The position numbers and the translations under genes are program-made. Below are positions 35,901-44,060 of a stretch of DNA of 64,000 nucleotides, piece after piece. The notes below the pieces were generated by a model that had not been told where the DNA came from, made no database searches, and saw nothing but the letters and a program-made list of their open reading frames with translations. Source of the stretch: Bacteroidales bacterium (lineage in GTDB: Bacteria; Bacteroidota; Bacteroidia; Bacteroidales; F082); contig JAUXMV010000078.1 of assembly GCA_030683155.1 (NCBI GenBank), positions 1 through 64,000 of the forward strand. Direction: 5' to 3'. Numbering within the stretch: the first letter of the stretch is position 1; every line of letters starts with the position of its first letter.

Positions 35901-36671
35901 TGGAAAGGAAAGGATGAATTGGGACAGCTTGTAAATCAATACAATACACTTCTCGACCAACTTGAAGAAAGTGTTGAGCGATTGGCGCGCTCCGAAAGAG
36001 AATCAGCATGGCGTGAAATGGCTCGTCAAGTGGCTCATGAAATCAAAAACCCACTCACGCCAATGCGTTTAAGCGTTCAATACCTTGAAAAGGCCTGGAA
36101 TGAAAATGATCCTGATATCGAATTGAAGCTTAAAAATACAACACAAACAATTATTAGTCAAATAGATACACTATCTTCAATTGCATCTGCATTTTCTGAT
36201 TTTGCAAAAATGCCTGTCAATAAACCAGAACAGTCAAATTTGTTAGAAATCATAAAGCAGACAATTAATTTATTTGATCATAATGACAATATTCGTCTAA
36301 TACTTAAAGTCTTAGAAAATGAGAGTTTTAAAGTATATGCAGATCCGGCCAACTTAAGCCGTATTTTCACAAATATCCTCAAAAACGGTATTCAGGCTAT
36401 CGGGAATAAAACAGATGGTCTGATCGAGGTTGAAATTTCAAAAATGGATGGCCATATAGCTATTGATATCACCGACAATGGAAAAGGCATGAGTGAGGAG
36501 GAGGAGAAAAAGGTCTTTACACCAAATTTTACAACAAAATCCAGTGGAATGGGTATTGGTCTTTCAATTGTTTATAATCTGGTCGTGTCTGCCGGAGGAT
36601 CAATTTCATTTGACACAGAGAAGGGAAGAGGAACAGTTTTTCATGTACGACTTCCTTCCAATGATGAATAA
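32946..36671 (+). CDS. NtrY-like transmembrane sensor histidine kinase
   Basis: 1241 residues. A first helix (about 13-31) and an extracytoplasmic segment are followed by a cluster of about eight helices (about 215-460), a second sensor domain (about 480-720), another helix pair near 730-790, a third sensor domain and a helix at about 935-955. A HAMP-like linker and HisKA with His1031 (MARQVAHEIKNPLTPMRLSVQYL) come next. The HATPase has NILKNGIQAIG, DITDNGKGM and TTKSSGMGIGLSIV. HEIKNPLTPM is typical of NtrY/nitrogen-type kinases. No partner regulator is adjacent; the input signal is unknown. Confidence 0.85.
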   Translation: MFDHFRFFSGKKWLFYLLAIFTITYYSFFIFSSGSDRSIKIAEKFSLVFQNRSLNLINYGESLLKVIATDSKGEESIIEQMFYNETFVNNEIGVFVKKNGVLLFWNKTGIVWDDTLSNSLNKVPVFVKLKNGYFLKHAVQKDSIEILLLDPVYTLYPFENSFLTNGFSGHYTSTIGYTISETPLNAFPITNISGEVSFYIKPTDSKLLSYYSFQKAFGFIVLLAILSVLYTILYLFYKNVPLFLKNKWFGFLAFIADLLIIQLLLRYLGHYVFDFQSELFQPVLYNSGSVFPSLGFLIIHLHALLFGALFLFRFSPSLEFTAGKFKSFIALIVLALSVQLILIFSIILADYIFFHSSVPLSFTEVYAQNIWSYLVFFAIGLLIIAACLSAFRLFTFYLSAPENTIIKTAIFFALLIINTFWSIQIQNSGWYLTIFITLYYIIVSRNGINQNNAFLKSSYIIILLIAVSSLMTYSIFKVNQSKSAQEQLLTLHKLSADTDPMFEFLFAETRDQILSDTLIHKWLNTPDDLNKSSESQIYNRIFTEYLKGYYERYAIEQTLCSESQQLIIQPENFTVNCTSFFEDLVKIKGKKSSLPDLYIIDDNVQGIYYLAVIKFSDTLQASNNGVKKFLFLEFYFKYIPEGLGYPELLIDESKGFTREFANYSFATYQNGSLVYKFGSYLYPTRLNEFAAVRSDFFNLNGYRHIVQESGPEKFIVVSKKTKTLTEIIAPFSYFFFIIGGLGLIVLIFSNHKYYVQSFTLTFRLKLQMLILASLLLSFVVIGISSTYYITDVYKSKNNDFLAEKTQSILIELEHKLKNDDLSKEGMNDYLHQLLLKFSLVFFSDINLFDLNGKLMASSRPEIYERGLISELMNPIAYRAMYHDNKLYYIQQEQIGNGKYLSSYIPFKDSRGIAVAYINLPFFARESEMRNEISSLVLAYINLFLLLTGLSVTMALLLSRRLTQPLEMIQQKMRLVRFDKVNEKIVWKGKDELGQLVNQYNTLLDQLEESVERLARSERESAWREMARQVAHEIKNPLTPMRLSVQYLEKAWNENDPDIELKLKNTTQTIISQIDTLSSIASAFSDFAKMPVNKPEQSNLLEIIKQTINLFDHNDNIRLILKVLENESFKVYADPANLSRIFTNILKNGIQAIGNKTDGLIEVEISKMDGHIAIDITDNGKGMSEEEEKKVFTPNFTTKSSGMGIGLSIVYNLVVSAGGSISFDTEKGRGTVFHVRLPSNDE

Positions 36672-36782
36672 ATTTTATGTTTTTGAAATTCATAAAATGA
36701 TAGATTTTGCTTTCAGGTTTTGTAAATTCTTTCCTGTATTTTATCATTCCTCTTTCCAAAAAATTACCTTTGCTTTCGCAAA

Positions 36783-38237
36783 ATGAAAGAGAGAAACCCA
36801 ATAAAAAGCCTCGTCGGACAGACAGCAGTCTACGGAATGGGAACAATAATTCCCCGTCTGCTTAATTACCTGCTTGTTCCTTTCTACACCCGCATTTTTG
36901 ATCTGGAGGTCTATGGGCAGATAACCGAACTGTATGCTTACATTGCTTTTTTCCTTGTTTTTCTTACTTATGGAATGGAAACTGCTTTCTTTCGTTTTGC
37001 CCAAAAAGGTGATTCAAAACGCGTTTTTAGCAATGCGCTTTCTTCTATTATTATCACAACATTTGGTTTTCTTCTGGCCATGTTATTCTTGTATGAACCT
37101 ATAGCACAGGCGATTCATTATGCAGGAAACCCCGAATTCATTATCTTCATTGCAATAATTGTTTCCCTTGATGCCATCACAGCAATCCCATTTGCCATGC
37201 TCAGGAAACAGAATAAAGCCAGACTTTTTGCCATTATTAAGCTTTTTAATGTCTCATTTAACATTGGCCTAAATATCCTTTTCATTCTTGTCTTTCCTCA
37301 ATTCTCAAAAGAACTCGCCAATGAAATTTTTGGCAGAGATACCAATCTTGTTGTATGGGTTTTCATCTCTAATTTATTGGCAAGTTTTTTAAGTTTATTG
37401 ATGCTTTGGCCCGTTTTGAAATCTTTCCGTTTTGAAATTTCACGTGAAATTTTGAAGCCTATGCTCAATTATGCGCTTCCGGTACTAGTGGTTGGCCTTG
37501 CAGGTATGGTCAATGAAATGATCGATAAAATTTTGTTGAAGTATCTCATTCCTGAAGTACAAAATCCGATGGCACAACTTGGTATTTATGGCGCTAATTA
37601 CAAGCTTGGTATACTTATGACGCTGTTCATTCAAATGTTTCGTTATGCCGCTGAGCCTTTCTTTTTTGCTGAAGCTGAGAAAAAGAAAGCACCTGAACTT
37701 TTTGCTAAAGTCATGAATTATTTTGTCATTTCAGGCTTGCTGATATTTCTTTTAGGAACACTTTATATAGATATTTTCAAGTATTTCATCGGAAATAAAT
37801 ACCACGAAGGGTTGGGCATCGTACCTGTAGTTTTAATGGCGAATTTCTTTTACGGTGTGTATTTCAATTTGTCTATCTGGTACAAACTTACTGACAGAAC
37901 AGGAGATGGCGCTAAAATCTCAGTTGCCGGGGCCATCATCACCCTCGTTTTGAACCTGACACTCATTCCCATAATTGGATACCATGGTGCTGCATGGGCG
38001 CATTTTATCTGCTATTTTTTAATGATGGTTGCCTCCTACGTCTGGGGACAAAAAGTATATCCGATTCCCTATCAGCTCAAATCAATTTTCCTTTACATAG
38101 CCATTGCTGTCTTGTTTTTTGGAATCTCGAGCTTTCTTGACATTGAGTCACTCACTTTGAAACTATCAGTCAATTCAATACTTTTTCTAAGTTTTGCAGG
38201 CTTTAGTTTGGCAAGGGAATACAGGAAAAAGTATTAA
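36783..38237 (+). CDS. Oligosaccharide/polysaccharide flippase (Wzx-like, MOP superfamily)
   Basis: 484 residues with about 14 transmembrane segments and no soluble domain. The start SLVGQTAVYGMGTIIPRLLNYLLVPFYTRIF is typical of Wzx/RfbX flippases of the polysaccharide synthesis family. Expected role: moving undecaprenyl-linked oligosaccharides across the inner membrane. No glycosyltransferase cluster is next to it. A palindrome close to parS lies inside at 37435-37452. Confidence 0.88.
   Translation: MKERNPIKSLVGQTAVYGMGTIIPRLLNYLLVPFYTRIFDLEVYGQITELYAYIAFFLVFLTYGMETAFFRFAQKGDSKRVFSNALSSIIITTFGFLLAMLFLYEPIAQAIHYAGNPEFIIFIAIIVSLDAITAIPFAMLRKQNKARLFAIIKLFNVSFNIGLNILFILVFPQFSKELANEIFGRDTNLVVWVFISNLLASFLSLLMLWPVLKSFRFEISREILKPMLNYALPVLVVGLAGMVNEMIDKILLKYLIPEVQNPMAQLGIYGANYKLGILMTLFIQMFRYAAEPFFFAEAEKKKAPELFAKVMNYFVISGLLIFLLGTLYIDIFKYFIGNKYHEGLGIVPVVLMANFFYGVYFNLSIWYKLTDRTGDGAKISVAGAIITLVLNLTLIPIIGYHGAAWAHFICYFLMMVASYVWGQKVYPIPYQLKSIFLYIAIAVLFFGISSFLDIESLTLKLSVNSILFLSFAGFSLAREYRKKY
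37435..37452. promoter_or_regulatory. parS-like palindrome inside the flippase gene
   Basis: AAATTTCACGTGAAATTT is a perfect 18-bp palindrome whose 12-bp core TTTCACGTGAAA equals the parS core; the outer positions differ from parS (AA/TT instead of TG/CA). It is 5.6 kb from site 2. It may be a weak ParB site or chance. Confidence 0.3.
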
Positions 38238-38250
38238 AAACAATTCATTT

Positions 38251-39192
38251 TCATTTCCAGGTAACGAGATCTCCGCGTTCACGATTCAACATAACTTTTG
38301 GCACTGATGCCTTAATTTCTTCTGAAAGAAGCTTTAAAAGTCCCTGCTTTACGTAATTTCTGGAATAGCATAAACTGACTTCCCGCAAAGGTTTTGTCTC
38401 ATCAAAGCGAACAACATTTCTTCTTTCCATTTCTCCAAGGTCATTCACAGCCAATTCAGGGATGATTGTGAAACCGCCTTCTTTTCGGATTATACGCATC
38501 AATGTTTCCAAAGATCCTCCCTCAAGATCAAAGGGCAGCTCCTGACGACTTCCGGGTTTTATCGCACAAAGGTTGATAACCTGACTTCTGAAACAATGGC
38601 CATCGTTAAGCAACCAAATATCGGGAACAGCTACATCGATAGTTTTGAGGTTGTTTTTCACAAGCAATGGATGCCCTGCGTGCGCATAAACCAGCATTTC
38701 TTCGTAAAATACAGGCTGTTCAATTATTCCGTCATCGCCAAAAGGTGTAACAAAAATGCCGGCATCAAGTTGATCATTTTTAAGTTTTTCTGCAATGTGT
38801 TCCGTTACCAGTTCCTCAATATGCAGCGTCACTTTTGGGAATTTCTTCTTGAAGTTTCCCGCAAACAGTGGTAGCAGATAAGGCCCAAGTGTAGGAATTA
38901 TTCCAATGTTCAATTGTCCGCTTACATCTCCTGAAAATTGTTTCACAATGTCATTTATTCTACCTGATTCTGCAAGGGTTTTTCGTGCCTGAGCTATTAC
39001 CAAAATACCAATATCTGTAGGAATGACGGGCTGTTTGGTTCTGTCAAAAATCTTAATTCCTAGATCATCTTCAAGCTTTTTGACTTGCATGCTTAAGGTT
39101 GGCTGTGTTACAAAACAGTGCTCAGCGGCTTTGGCAAAATGCCTGAAAGTGTCGATTGCCACAATATATTCAAGTTGGATGAGTGATATCAT
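38251..39192 (-). CDS. oxyR: Hydrogen peroxide sensor OxyR (LysR family)
   Basis: 313 residues. N-terminal LysR-type helix-turn-helix (about 3-60; HFAKAAEHCFVTQPTLSMQVKKLEDDLG) and a C-terminal sensing domain (about 90-300). The regulatory pair lies at Cys200 and Cys209 (LLNDGHCFRSQVINLC), matching Cys199 and Cys208 of E. coli OxyR. It is divergent from a peroxiredoxin gene, with an OxyR consensus site in the 131-base gap and a dps gene following: a compact peroxide regulon. Confidence 0.93.
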   Translation of the reverse strand: MISLIQLEYIVAIDTFRHFAKAAEHCFVTQPTLSMQVKKLEDDLGIKIFDRTKQPVIPTDIGILVIAQARKTLAESGRINDIVKQFSGDVSGQLNIGIIPTLGPYLLPLFAGNFKKKFPKVTLHIEELVTEHIAEKLKNDQLDAGIFVTPFGDDGIIEQPVFYEEMLVYAHAGHPLLVKNNLKTIDVAVPDIWLLNDGHCFRSQVINLCAIKPGSRQELPFDLEGGSLETLMRIIRKEGGFTIIPELAVNDLGEMERRNVVRFDETKPLREVSLCYSRNYVKQGLLKLLSEEIKASVPKVMLNRERGDLVTWK

Positions 39193-39211
39193 TTTTGTTT
39201 TTTCTGCAAAT

Positions 39212-39226
39212 ATAGATTTTATCTAT
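39212..39226. promoter_or_regulatory. OxyR half-site dimer ATAG-N7-CTAT in the oxyR-peroxiredoxin gap
   Basis: ATAGATTTTATCTAT fits the known OxyR motif ATAGnTnnnAnCTAT at every defined position. It lies 20 bases from the oxyR start codon and 21 bases upstream of the -33 element of the peroxiredoxin promoter, suited to autoregulation and activation. The adjacent 15 bases do not match a second full motif. Confidence 0.65.
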
Positions 39227-39246
39227 GTAATGTTAAATATTATCGA

Positions 39247-39278
39247 TTTGACAGATGTTGTTATTGAAAGTACTTTTG
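39247..39278 (+). promoter_or_regulatory. Promoter of the peroxiredoxin gene
   Basis: TTTG (39247-39250) and TACTTTTG (39271-39278) with a 20-base spacer match the Bacteroidota -33/-7 consensus. The start codon follows at 39324, so the leader is about 40 bases. Confidence 0.65.
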
Positions 39279-39323
39279 CTACATCAAATTAACATTTTAT
39301 TAACACATCAAATTTTAAACAAG

Positions 39324-39968
39324 ATGGAACAAGAAATTTTCACAATGCCAAAAATTGGCGATCAGGCACCAGATTTTGAAGCCATGACAACACAAGGAAT
39401 GATGCAGTTTTCTGAGTACATTAAAGGTAGTTGGACAATACTTTTTTCTCACCCAGCTGACTTCACTCCGGTTTGTACGACCGAAATGACAGGTTTTGCG
39501 CTGCTAGAGGATGAATTCACAAAAATGAATACCAAACTTGTTGGCTTAAGCATCGACAGCATTCATTCACACATTGCATGGGTTCACAATGTAAAGGAAA
39601 AAATGGGAATCCTTATGAAGTTTCCAATTATCGCTGATATTGACATGAAAGTGGCAAAATTGTACAGTATGCTTCAGCCCGGCGAAAGTGAAACTGCCGC
39701 TGTTCGTGCAGTATTTTTTATCGATCCAAAGGGAAAAATCAGATTGATCATGTATTATCCTCTAAACGTTGGACGCAATATGGACGAAATAGTACGTTCA
39801 TTGCAAGCGCTTCAAACAGCTGACGAACACAAAGTGGCACTGCCCCTGAACTGGAGACCAGGAGATAAAGTCATTGTTTCTCCACCTAAAACCGTTGATG
39901 AGATGGAAGCCCGCATCAATTCAGATTACGAAATGGTCGATTTCTATCTGGCAATGAAAACACTTTAA
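39324..39968 (+). CDS. 1-Cys peroxiredoxin (Prx6-type)
   Basis: 214 residues from the Met at 39324; the longer frame to 39255 would cross the promoter. The peroxidatic motif is HPADFTPVCTTE with Cys51, the only Cys in the protein. Thr48 and a downstream Arg (AVRAVFFIDP) complete the active site. Length and C-terminal extension fit the Prx6 class, which reduces peroxides with an external thiol. Divergent from oxyR and controlled by it in all likelihood. Confidence 0.92.
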   Translation: MEQEIFTMPKIGDQAPDFEAMTTQGMMQFSEYIKGSWTILFSHPADFTPVCTTEMTGFALLEDEFTKMNTKLVGLSIDSIHSHIAWVHNVKEKMGILMKFPIIADIDMKVAKLYSMLQPGESETAAVRAVFFIDPKGKIRLIMYYPLNVGRNMDEIVRSLQALQTADEHKVALPLNWRPGDKVIVSPPKTVDEMEARINSDYEMVDFYLAMKTL

Positions 39969-39983
39969 TTTATAAAAAATTAT

Positions 39984-40017
39984 CAGGCATTTGGTTTCGG
40001 TCAATTGCCTGTTTTTT
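39984..40017 (+). terminator. Probable terminator between peroxiredoxin and dps
   Basis: A stem CAGGCA (39984-39989) with TGCCTG (40006-40011) followed by six T. Short, so partial read-through into dps is possible. Confidence 0.5.
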
Positions 40018-40063
40018 CGTAACTTTACAGCTTAAATTATACCAAACAAATAAAATTCTGGTT

Positions 40064-40537
40064 ATGAGTAAAATGACTTCTATTGGCCTCGATGTCGAAA
40101 AATCGATGAAACTGGCCGCTAAACTTAACAATCTTCTCTCTGATTTCTCAATTTTTTACATGAATGTCAGAGGTTTCCACTGGAACATAAAAGGTGAAAA
40201 ATTCTTTGAGCTCCACTTGAAATTTGAAGAAATTTACAACGATTTGCAAATCAAAATTGACGAAATCGCAGAACGCATTCTCACACTTGGTCACACTCCT
40301 GCCCACGCCTACAGTACTTATCATGAGACTTCACAAATCAAGGAAGTAAAAAATGTAAGCGGTGGCCGTGAAGCAGTTGAACACCTTGTTGATGGAATTC
40401 AAAAACTGATTATTCTTGAGCGTGAACTGCTCGAACTTTCAGGTGATGCAAACGACGAAGGTACCAATGCTTTGATGAGCGATTACATCCGTGAACAGGA
40501 AAAAACTGTGTGGATGCTCAACGCATGGCTAGGATAG
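40064..40537 (+). CDS. dps: Dps family DNA-binding ferritin-like protein
   Basis: 157 residues. The first helix (MKLAAKLNNLLSDFSIFYMNVRGFHWNIKG) supplies the conserved His of NVRGFHWN, and FFELHLKFEEIYNDLQIKIDEIAERI gives the Asp/Glu ferroxidase ligands of the dimer interface. Dps forms dodecamers that oxidise Fe(II) with peroxide and store the iron. In the OxyR regulon of many bacteria, and here only 96 bases after the peroxiredoxin. Confidence 0.95.
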   Translation: MSKMTSIGLDVEKSMKLAAKLNNLLSDFSIFYMNVRGFHWNIKGEKFFELHLKFEEIYNDLQIKIDEIAERILTLGHTPAHAYSTYHETSQIKEVKNVSGGREAVEHLVDGIQKLIILERELLELSGDANDEGTNALMSDYIREQEKTVWMLNAWLG

Positions 40538-40647
40538 TCACTTAACACAAGTCAAAAATCGTTCTGGATGGAGTGTGGAAAACAATTGTTCTTCCTCACT
40601 CCATTCTTTTTTTTACTTTATTTTGCCAAAACTCAACAAAGAAAACC

Positions 40648-42672
40648 ATGTCAACTATTCCAAACCTTCTTATCAAAGAAAGCAGTCCATATTTGCTGCA
40701 ACATGCCCACAATCCGGTTGAATGGCGGCCCTGGAACGATGAAAGCCTTCTTCTAGCAAAGGAAACAAATCGCCTGTTACTTGTGAGTATCGGCTACTCT
40801 GCCTGTCATTGGTGCCATGTTATGGAGCACGAATCATTTGAAGATAAGTCAGTTGCAGAAATAATGAATAAGAATTTTGTGTGCGTCAAAGTTGATCGTG
40901 AAGAACGGCCGGATGTAGATCACTTTTTTATGGAAGCCGTTCAACTGATCGGCGGACGCGGTGGTTGGCCCTTGAATTGTTTTGCGCTTCCCGATGGGCG
41001 TCCGGTCTGGGGAGGAACCTATTTCAGAAAAGATCAATGGAAAAATATCCTTCATCAGCTGGCAGAACTTTGGGAGAAACAACCTGAACAGTTAACTGAG
41101 CAAGCCGAACAAATAACGCAAGGTATTCGCAATACGCAACTTACAGAAATAATCGCAACTTCTGAAGTCAAAAGCAATACTGAATTATTGAAAACAATGG
41201 CTGAAAACAGCACTCTGCGTTTCGACAATAAGCTTGGTGGCAGCAGAGGTGCACCAAAGTTTCCAATGCCTGACAACCTGCGTTTTTATTTGCTTATGGG
41301 TGAGCGTTTTCAGGATAAAGAATTGCTCAGCCATGTGCATCTAAGTTTGACTAAAATGGCTAAAGGTGGTATTTATGATCAGCTCGAAGGTGGTTTTTCA
41401 CGCTATTCTGTTGATGATCGCTGGCATATACCACACTTTGAAAAAATGCTTTATGATAATGCGCAACTTATGGGACTCTATGCAGAAGCTTTCCGTGTTT
41501 TTGGTGATGCCCTCTTTGAAAAGGTTGTGAGAGAAACTATCAATTTCACAGAAACAAGACTCAAATCTCCTCAAAATGCTTTTTATTCAGCTTTGGATGC
41601 AGATAGTGAAGGCGTTGAAGGAAAATATTATGTCTGGACAAAAGAAGAATTTGATGCCATAGCGGGTGAAGATGCTGAAATTTTGCGTTCATGGTTTGGC
41701 ATTGAAAAAGAAGCATTTTGGGAGCATAATTTTAATGTGCTGGTCTCTCCGCATGAAAAGGAAAGCTTTTGTCAAAAACATCTCATTGGCATTGCAGACT
41801 TTGATGAGAAACTTGAACGGACACGAAAAGAGCTTTTATCAAAAAGATCTTCACGAATTCCACCTGCCCTGGATGATAAAATACTTCTTTCCTGGAATGC
41901 ACTTCAAATTCAGGCTTTGGCCAAAGCATACGATGTTTTTGGTGAAGAATCATGGCTTAAAAGCGCAAAAAAAGCAGCCACTTTCATCCTGGATGAAATG
42001 CAAAATCAAGATGAAGGTTTGCTAAGATCCTGGAAAAACGGAAATGCAAAAATTCCTGCATTTTTGGATGATTACAGCTTATTTATAAATGCATTAATTG
42101 CATTGTATCAATCGGTTGGTGATGAAAAAATTCTCATGCAGGCACGTTCTCTTACTGAAACTGTAATTCAGAATTTCTTTAATTCAGAAAGCTCTCTGTT
42201 TGATTTCACAAGTCAAAGCAATAACGATCTTGCTGTGAAGCCGCGCGAAACCTATGATAATGTGATTCCTTCCTCAAATGCCGTCATGTGCATGGCACTC
42301 GTAAAACTTGGAATATTTTTCGATGAAAGGAAGTATCTTGACATTTCTGCTGCAATGATTGACACACAGCGATCGTTGATGGGCAAATATCCTTCAGGTT
42401 TTACCCATTGGGCTCAGGCACTGCATTTACTCGAAAACCAGCAACTGATTGTTCTTCGTGGTCTTGGCGCACAAAAGGCATTAAATACTTTAAGACGGAA
42501 TTTACCACATGGCATTCTGACTGCAGCCTCTGAAACCGACTCTTTGATTCCTGCAGTAAAGGAAAAGCCATTGTCAACACAACTTCAATATTGGATGTGT
42601 GATAGACTAGGTTGCAGACCTCCGGTTTCCGAAATTGATCAGGTGAATCTGAAAGACTTTTCTGCGTTATAA
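40648..42672 (+). CDS. Thioredoxin-domain protein of the YyaL/SSP411 (DUF255) family
   Basis: 674 residues from the ATG at 40648 ([26 protein letters not shown], the family start); the frame extends to a GTG at 40573. The N-terminal thioredoxin-like domain (about 1-160) has a CHWC site ([17 protein letters not shown]). The C-terminal part (about 190-660) is an (alpha/alpha)6 barrel similar to six-hairpin glycosidases, with [35 protein letters not shown]. The biochemical function is not established. Stand-alone gene. Confidence 0.9.
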   Translation: MSTIPNLLIKESSPYLLQHAHNPVEWRPWNDESLLLAKETNRLLLVSIGYSACHWCHVMEHESFEDKSVAEIMNKNFVCVKVDREERPDVDHFFMEAVQLIGGRGGWPLNCFALPDGRPVWGGTYFRKDQWKNILHQLAELWEKQPEQLTEQAEQITQGIRNTQLTEIIATSEVKSNTELLKTMAENSTLRFDNKLGGSRGAPKFPMPDNLRFYLLMGERFQDKELLSHVHLSLTKMAKGGIYDQLEGGFSRYSVDDRWHIPHFEKMLYDNAQLMGLYAEAFRVFGDALFEKVVRETINFTETRLKSPQNAFYSALDADSEGVEGKYYVWTKEEFDAIAGEDAEILRSWFGIEKEAFWEHNFNVLVSPHEKESFCQKHLIGIADFDEKLERTRKELLSKRSSRIPPALDDKILLSWNALQIQALAKAYDVFGEESWLKSAKKAATFILDEMQNQDEGLLRSWKNGNAKIPAFLDDYSLFINALIALYQSVGDEKILMQARSLTETVIQNFFNSESSLFDFTSQSNNDLAVKPRETYDNVIPSSNAVMCMALVKLGIFFDERKYLDISAAMIDTQRSLMGKYPSGFTHWAQALHLLENQQLIVLRGLGAQKALNTLRRNLPHGILTAASETDSLIPAVKEKPLSTQLQYWMCDRLGCRPPVSEIDQVNLKDFSAL

Positions 42673-42703
42673 AAACACTAATTTTGCCAAAAAATATTTC
42701 TGA

Positions 42704-43384
42704 ATGGATACAGGGCTTTCAGGTTTCATTAAGAAACTGCCTCTCGAAGTTGTCAAAATAAATAGTATTTCTGAAATCAGCCGCGAAGTATTTGTGTTGA
42801 GTTTTGACAGAAAACACGATTTCTTGCCAGGTCAGGTAGTTGCAATAACTGTTGAAAAGACAATTCCTCCGCGGCTCTACAGCATTTGCAGCGGCAAAGA
42901 TGAGAAAGATATTTCTGTGCTTTTCAATATCAAGCACCATGGAACACTGAGTCCGCTGCTTGCAGCCTTGAAAGATGGCGATGTAATCATGGTTTCTCCT
43001 CCTTTTGGTGCATTTTTGGGTGATGAGAAACCCGCTTGGTGGATTGCCTCCGGAACAGGTGTCGCACCTTACCGATCGATGCTTCGTTCTGGTCTTGCCA
43101 ACAACAAAAAACTTATCCATGGCGGCCGGACAACTGACAGTTTCTATTTTGATAATGAAATGTTTGAAGCTTTCAATGAAAATTATGTCCGTTGCTGCTC
43201 TCAGGAATCTGGCGAAGGACTCTACAATGGCCGTCTGACAAATTGGCTGCGCGAACAGCAACAACTACCTGAAGGGCAGTTATATTACCTTTGCGGAAGT
43301 TCGGAGATGGTAGTCGAAGTAAGGGATATTTTGATAAGTAAAGGCGTGGAAATAGATAAAATCATGTCGGAGATTTATTTTTAA
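42704..43384 (+). CDS. Ferredoxin--NADP reductase-like flavoprotein
   Basis: 226 residues: an FAD-binding barrel (about 15-105; RLYSICSG is the RxYS flavin motif) and an NAD(P)-binding domain (about 108-226; WWIASGTGVAPYRSML, YYLCGSSEMVVEVRDIL). Ends near the C-terminus of the family, with a Tyr-Phe end. Transfers electrons between NAD(P)H and ferredoxin or flavodoxin. The redox partner is not in the window. Confidence 0.82.
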   Translation: MDTGLSGFIKKLPLEVVKINSISEISREVFVLSFDRKHDFLPGQVVAITVEKTIPPRLYSICSGKDEKDISVLFNIKHHGTLSPLLAALKDGDVIMVSPPFGAFLGDEKPAWWIASGTGVAPYRSMLRSGLANNKKLIHGGRTTDSFYFDNEMFEAFNENYVRCCSQESGEGLYNGRLTNWLREQQQLPEGQLYYLCGSSEMVVEVRDILISKGVEIDKIMSEIYF

Positions 43385-43394
43385 TTTTTTTAGC

Positions 43395-43421
43395 CCTAAC
43401 AGGTTTTTAAAACCTGTTAGG
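43395..43421. repeat. REP-like palindrome upstream of the RAYT gene
   Basis: A 27-base perfect palindrome around a central T: 13-base arms beginning CCTAACAGGTTTT. It is 23/27 identical to the segment 44011-44037 on the other side of the RAYT gene. It also doubles as a possible terminator for the flavoprotein gene. Confidence 0.7.
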
Positions 43422-43450
43422 ACTTGTAAAAAAAATTAAAAATAAAATAG

Positions 43451-44005
43451 ATGAAAAATAAAATGAAAAAAGAACTTTTAACCCCGGGTACTGTTTACCA
43501 TTTCTTCAACCGTGGAAACAACCGGGAGAATATTTTCCGCGAGGAGAGGAACTACCCCTTTTTTATAGGTTTGATGGAGAAATATATCTTGCCAATTTCG
43601 CATATTTATGCCTATTGCCTGATGAAAAACCATTTTCATTTATTAGTTCATTTACGTCAGGAGTCTGAATTGTCGGAGAAGCAAATCAATAAACCCCACT
43701 TGCCTTTTTCCAACCTGTTCAATGCGTATGCAAAAAGCTGCAATAAGGCCTATAAGAGAACAGGAAGTCTTTTCGAGGAACACCCCGAAAGGAAAAGAAT
43801 TACAGAAGACCGCTACTTAAAAAACGCAATAAAATACATACACCAAAATCCTGTTGAACATGGTTTCGTGAAGAACATCAATGACTATCAATGGTCATCT
43901 TATCTATCTTACAAACACCAAACACCTTCAATTATCAGTAAAGATTATATTCTGGATATGTTTGGCGGGTTGGATAATTTTGTTTTCGAACACGAAAAAG
44001 TCTGA
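43451..44005 (+). CDS. REP-associated tyrosine transposase (RAYT, Y1/IS200-like)
   Basis: 184 residues. The HUH motif is His61-x-His63 (MKNHFHLLVH) and the catalytic Tyr lies in IKYIHQNPVEHGF, the usual RAYT arrangement. RAYTs are domesticated IS200-like enzymes that act on REP palindromes. Here related palindromes lie within 30-60 bases at each side (43395-43421 and 44002-44041), giving a minimal RAYT-REP unit inserted between unrelated housekeeping genes. Confidence 0.9.
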   Translation: MKNKMKKELLTPGTVYHFFNRGNNRENIFREERNYPFFIGLMEKYILPISHIYAYCLMKNHFHLLVHLRQESELSEKQINKPHLPFSNLFNAYAKSCNKAYKRTGSLFEEHPERKRITEDRYLKNAIKYIHQNPVEHGFVKNINDYQWSSYLSYKHQTPSIISKDYILDMFGGLDNFVFEHEKV

Positions 44006-44041
44006 CCTGTCCAAACAGGTTTATCAAACCTATTAGGTCAG
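44002..44041. repeat. REP-like palindrome downstream of the RAYT gene
   Basis: Nested inverted repeats: outer arms CTGACCT (44002-44008) and AGGTCAG (44035-44041); inner arms AGGTTT (44017-44022) and AAACCT (44026-44031). The central 27 bases (44011-44037) are 23/27 identical to the upstream REP at 43395. Confidence 0.65.
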
Positions 44042-44060
44042 GATTAAAAAAAGTATACAA

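Noticed and set aside
39227-39248. A second OxyR half-site after the consensus motif
   Set aside because: The 15 bases at the correct spacing fail at most defined positions, so only one 15-bp motif is claimed.
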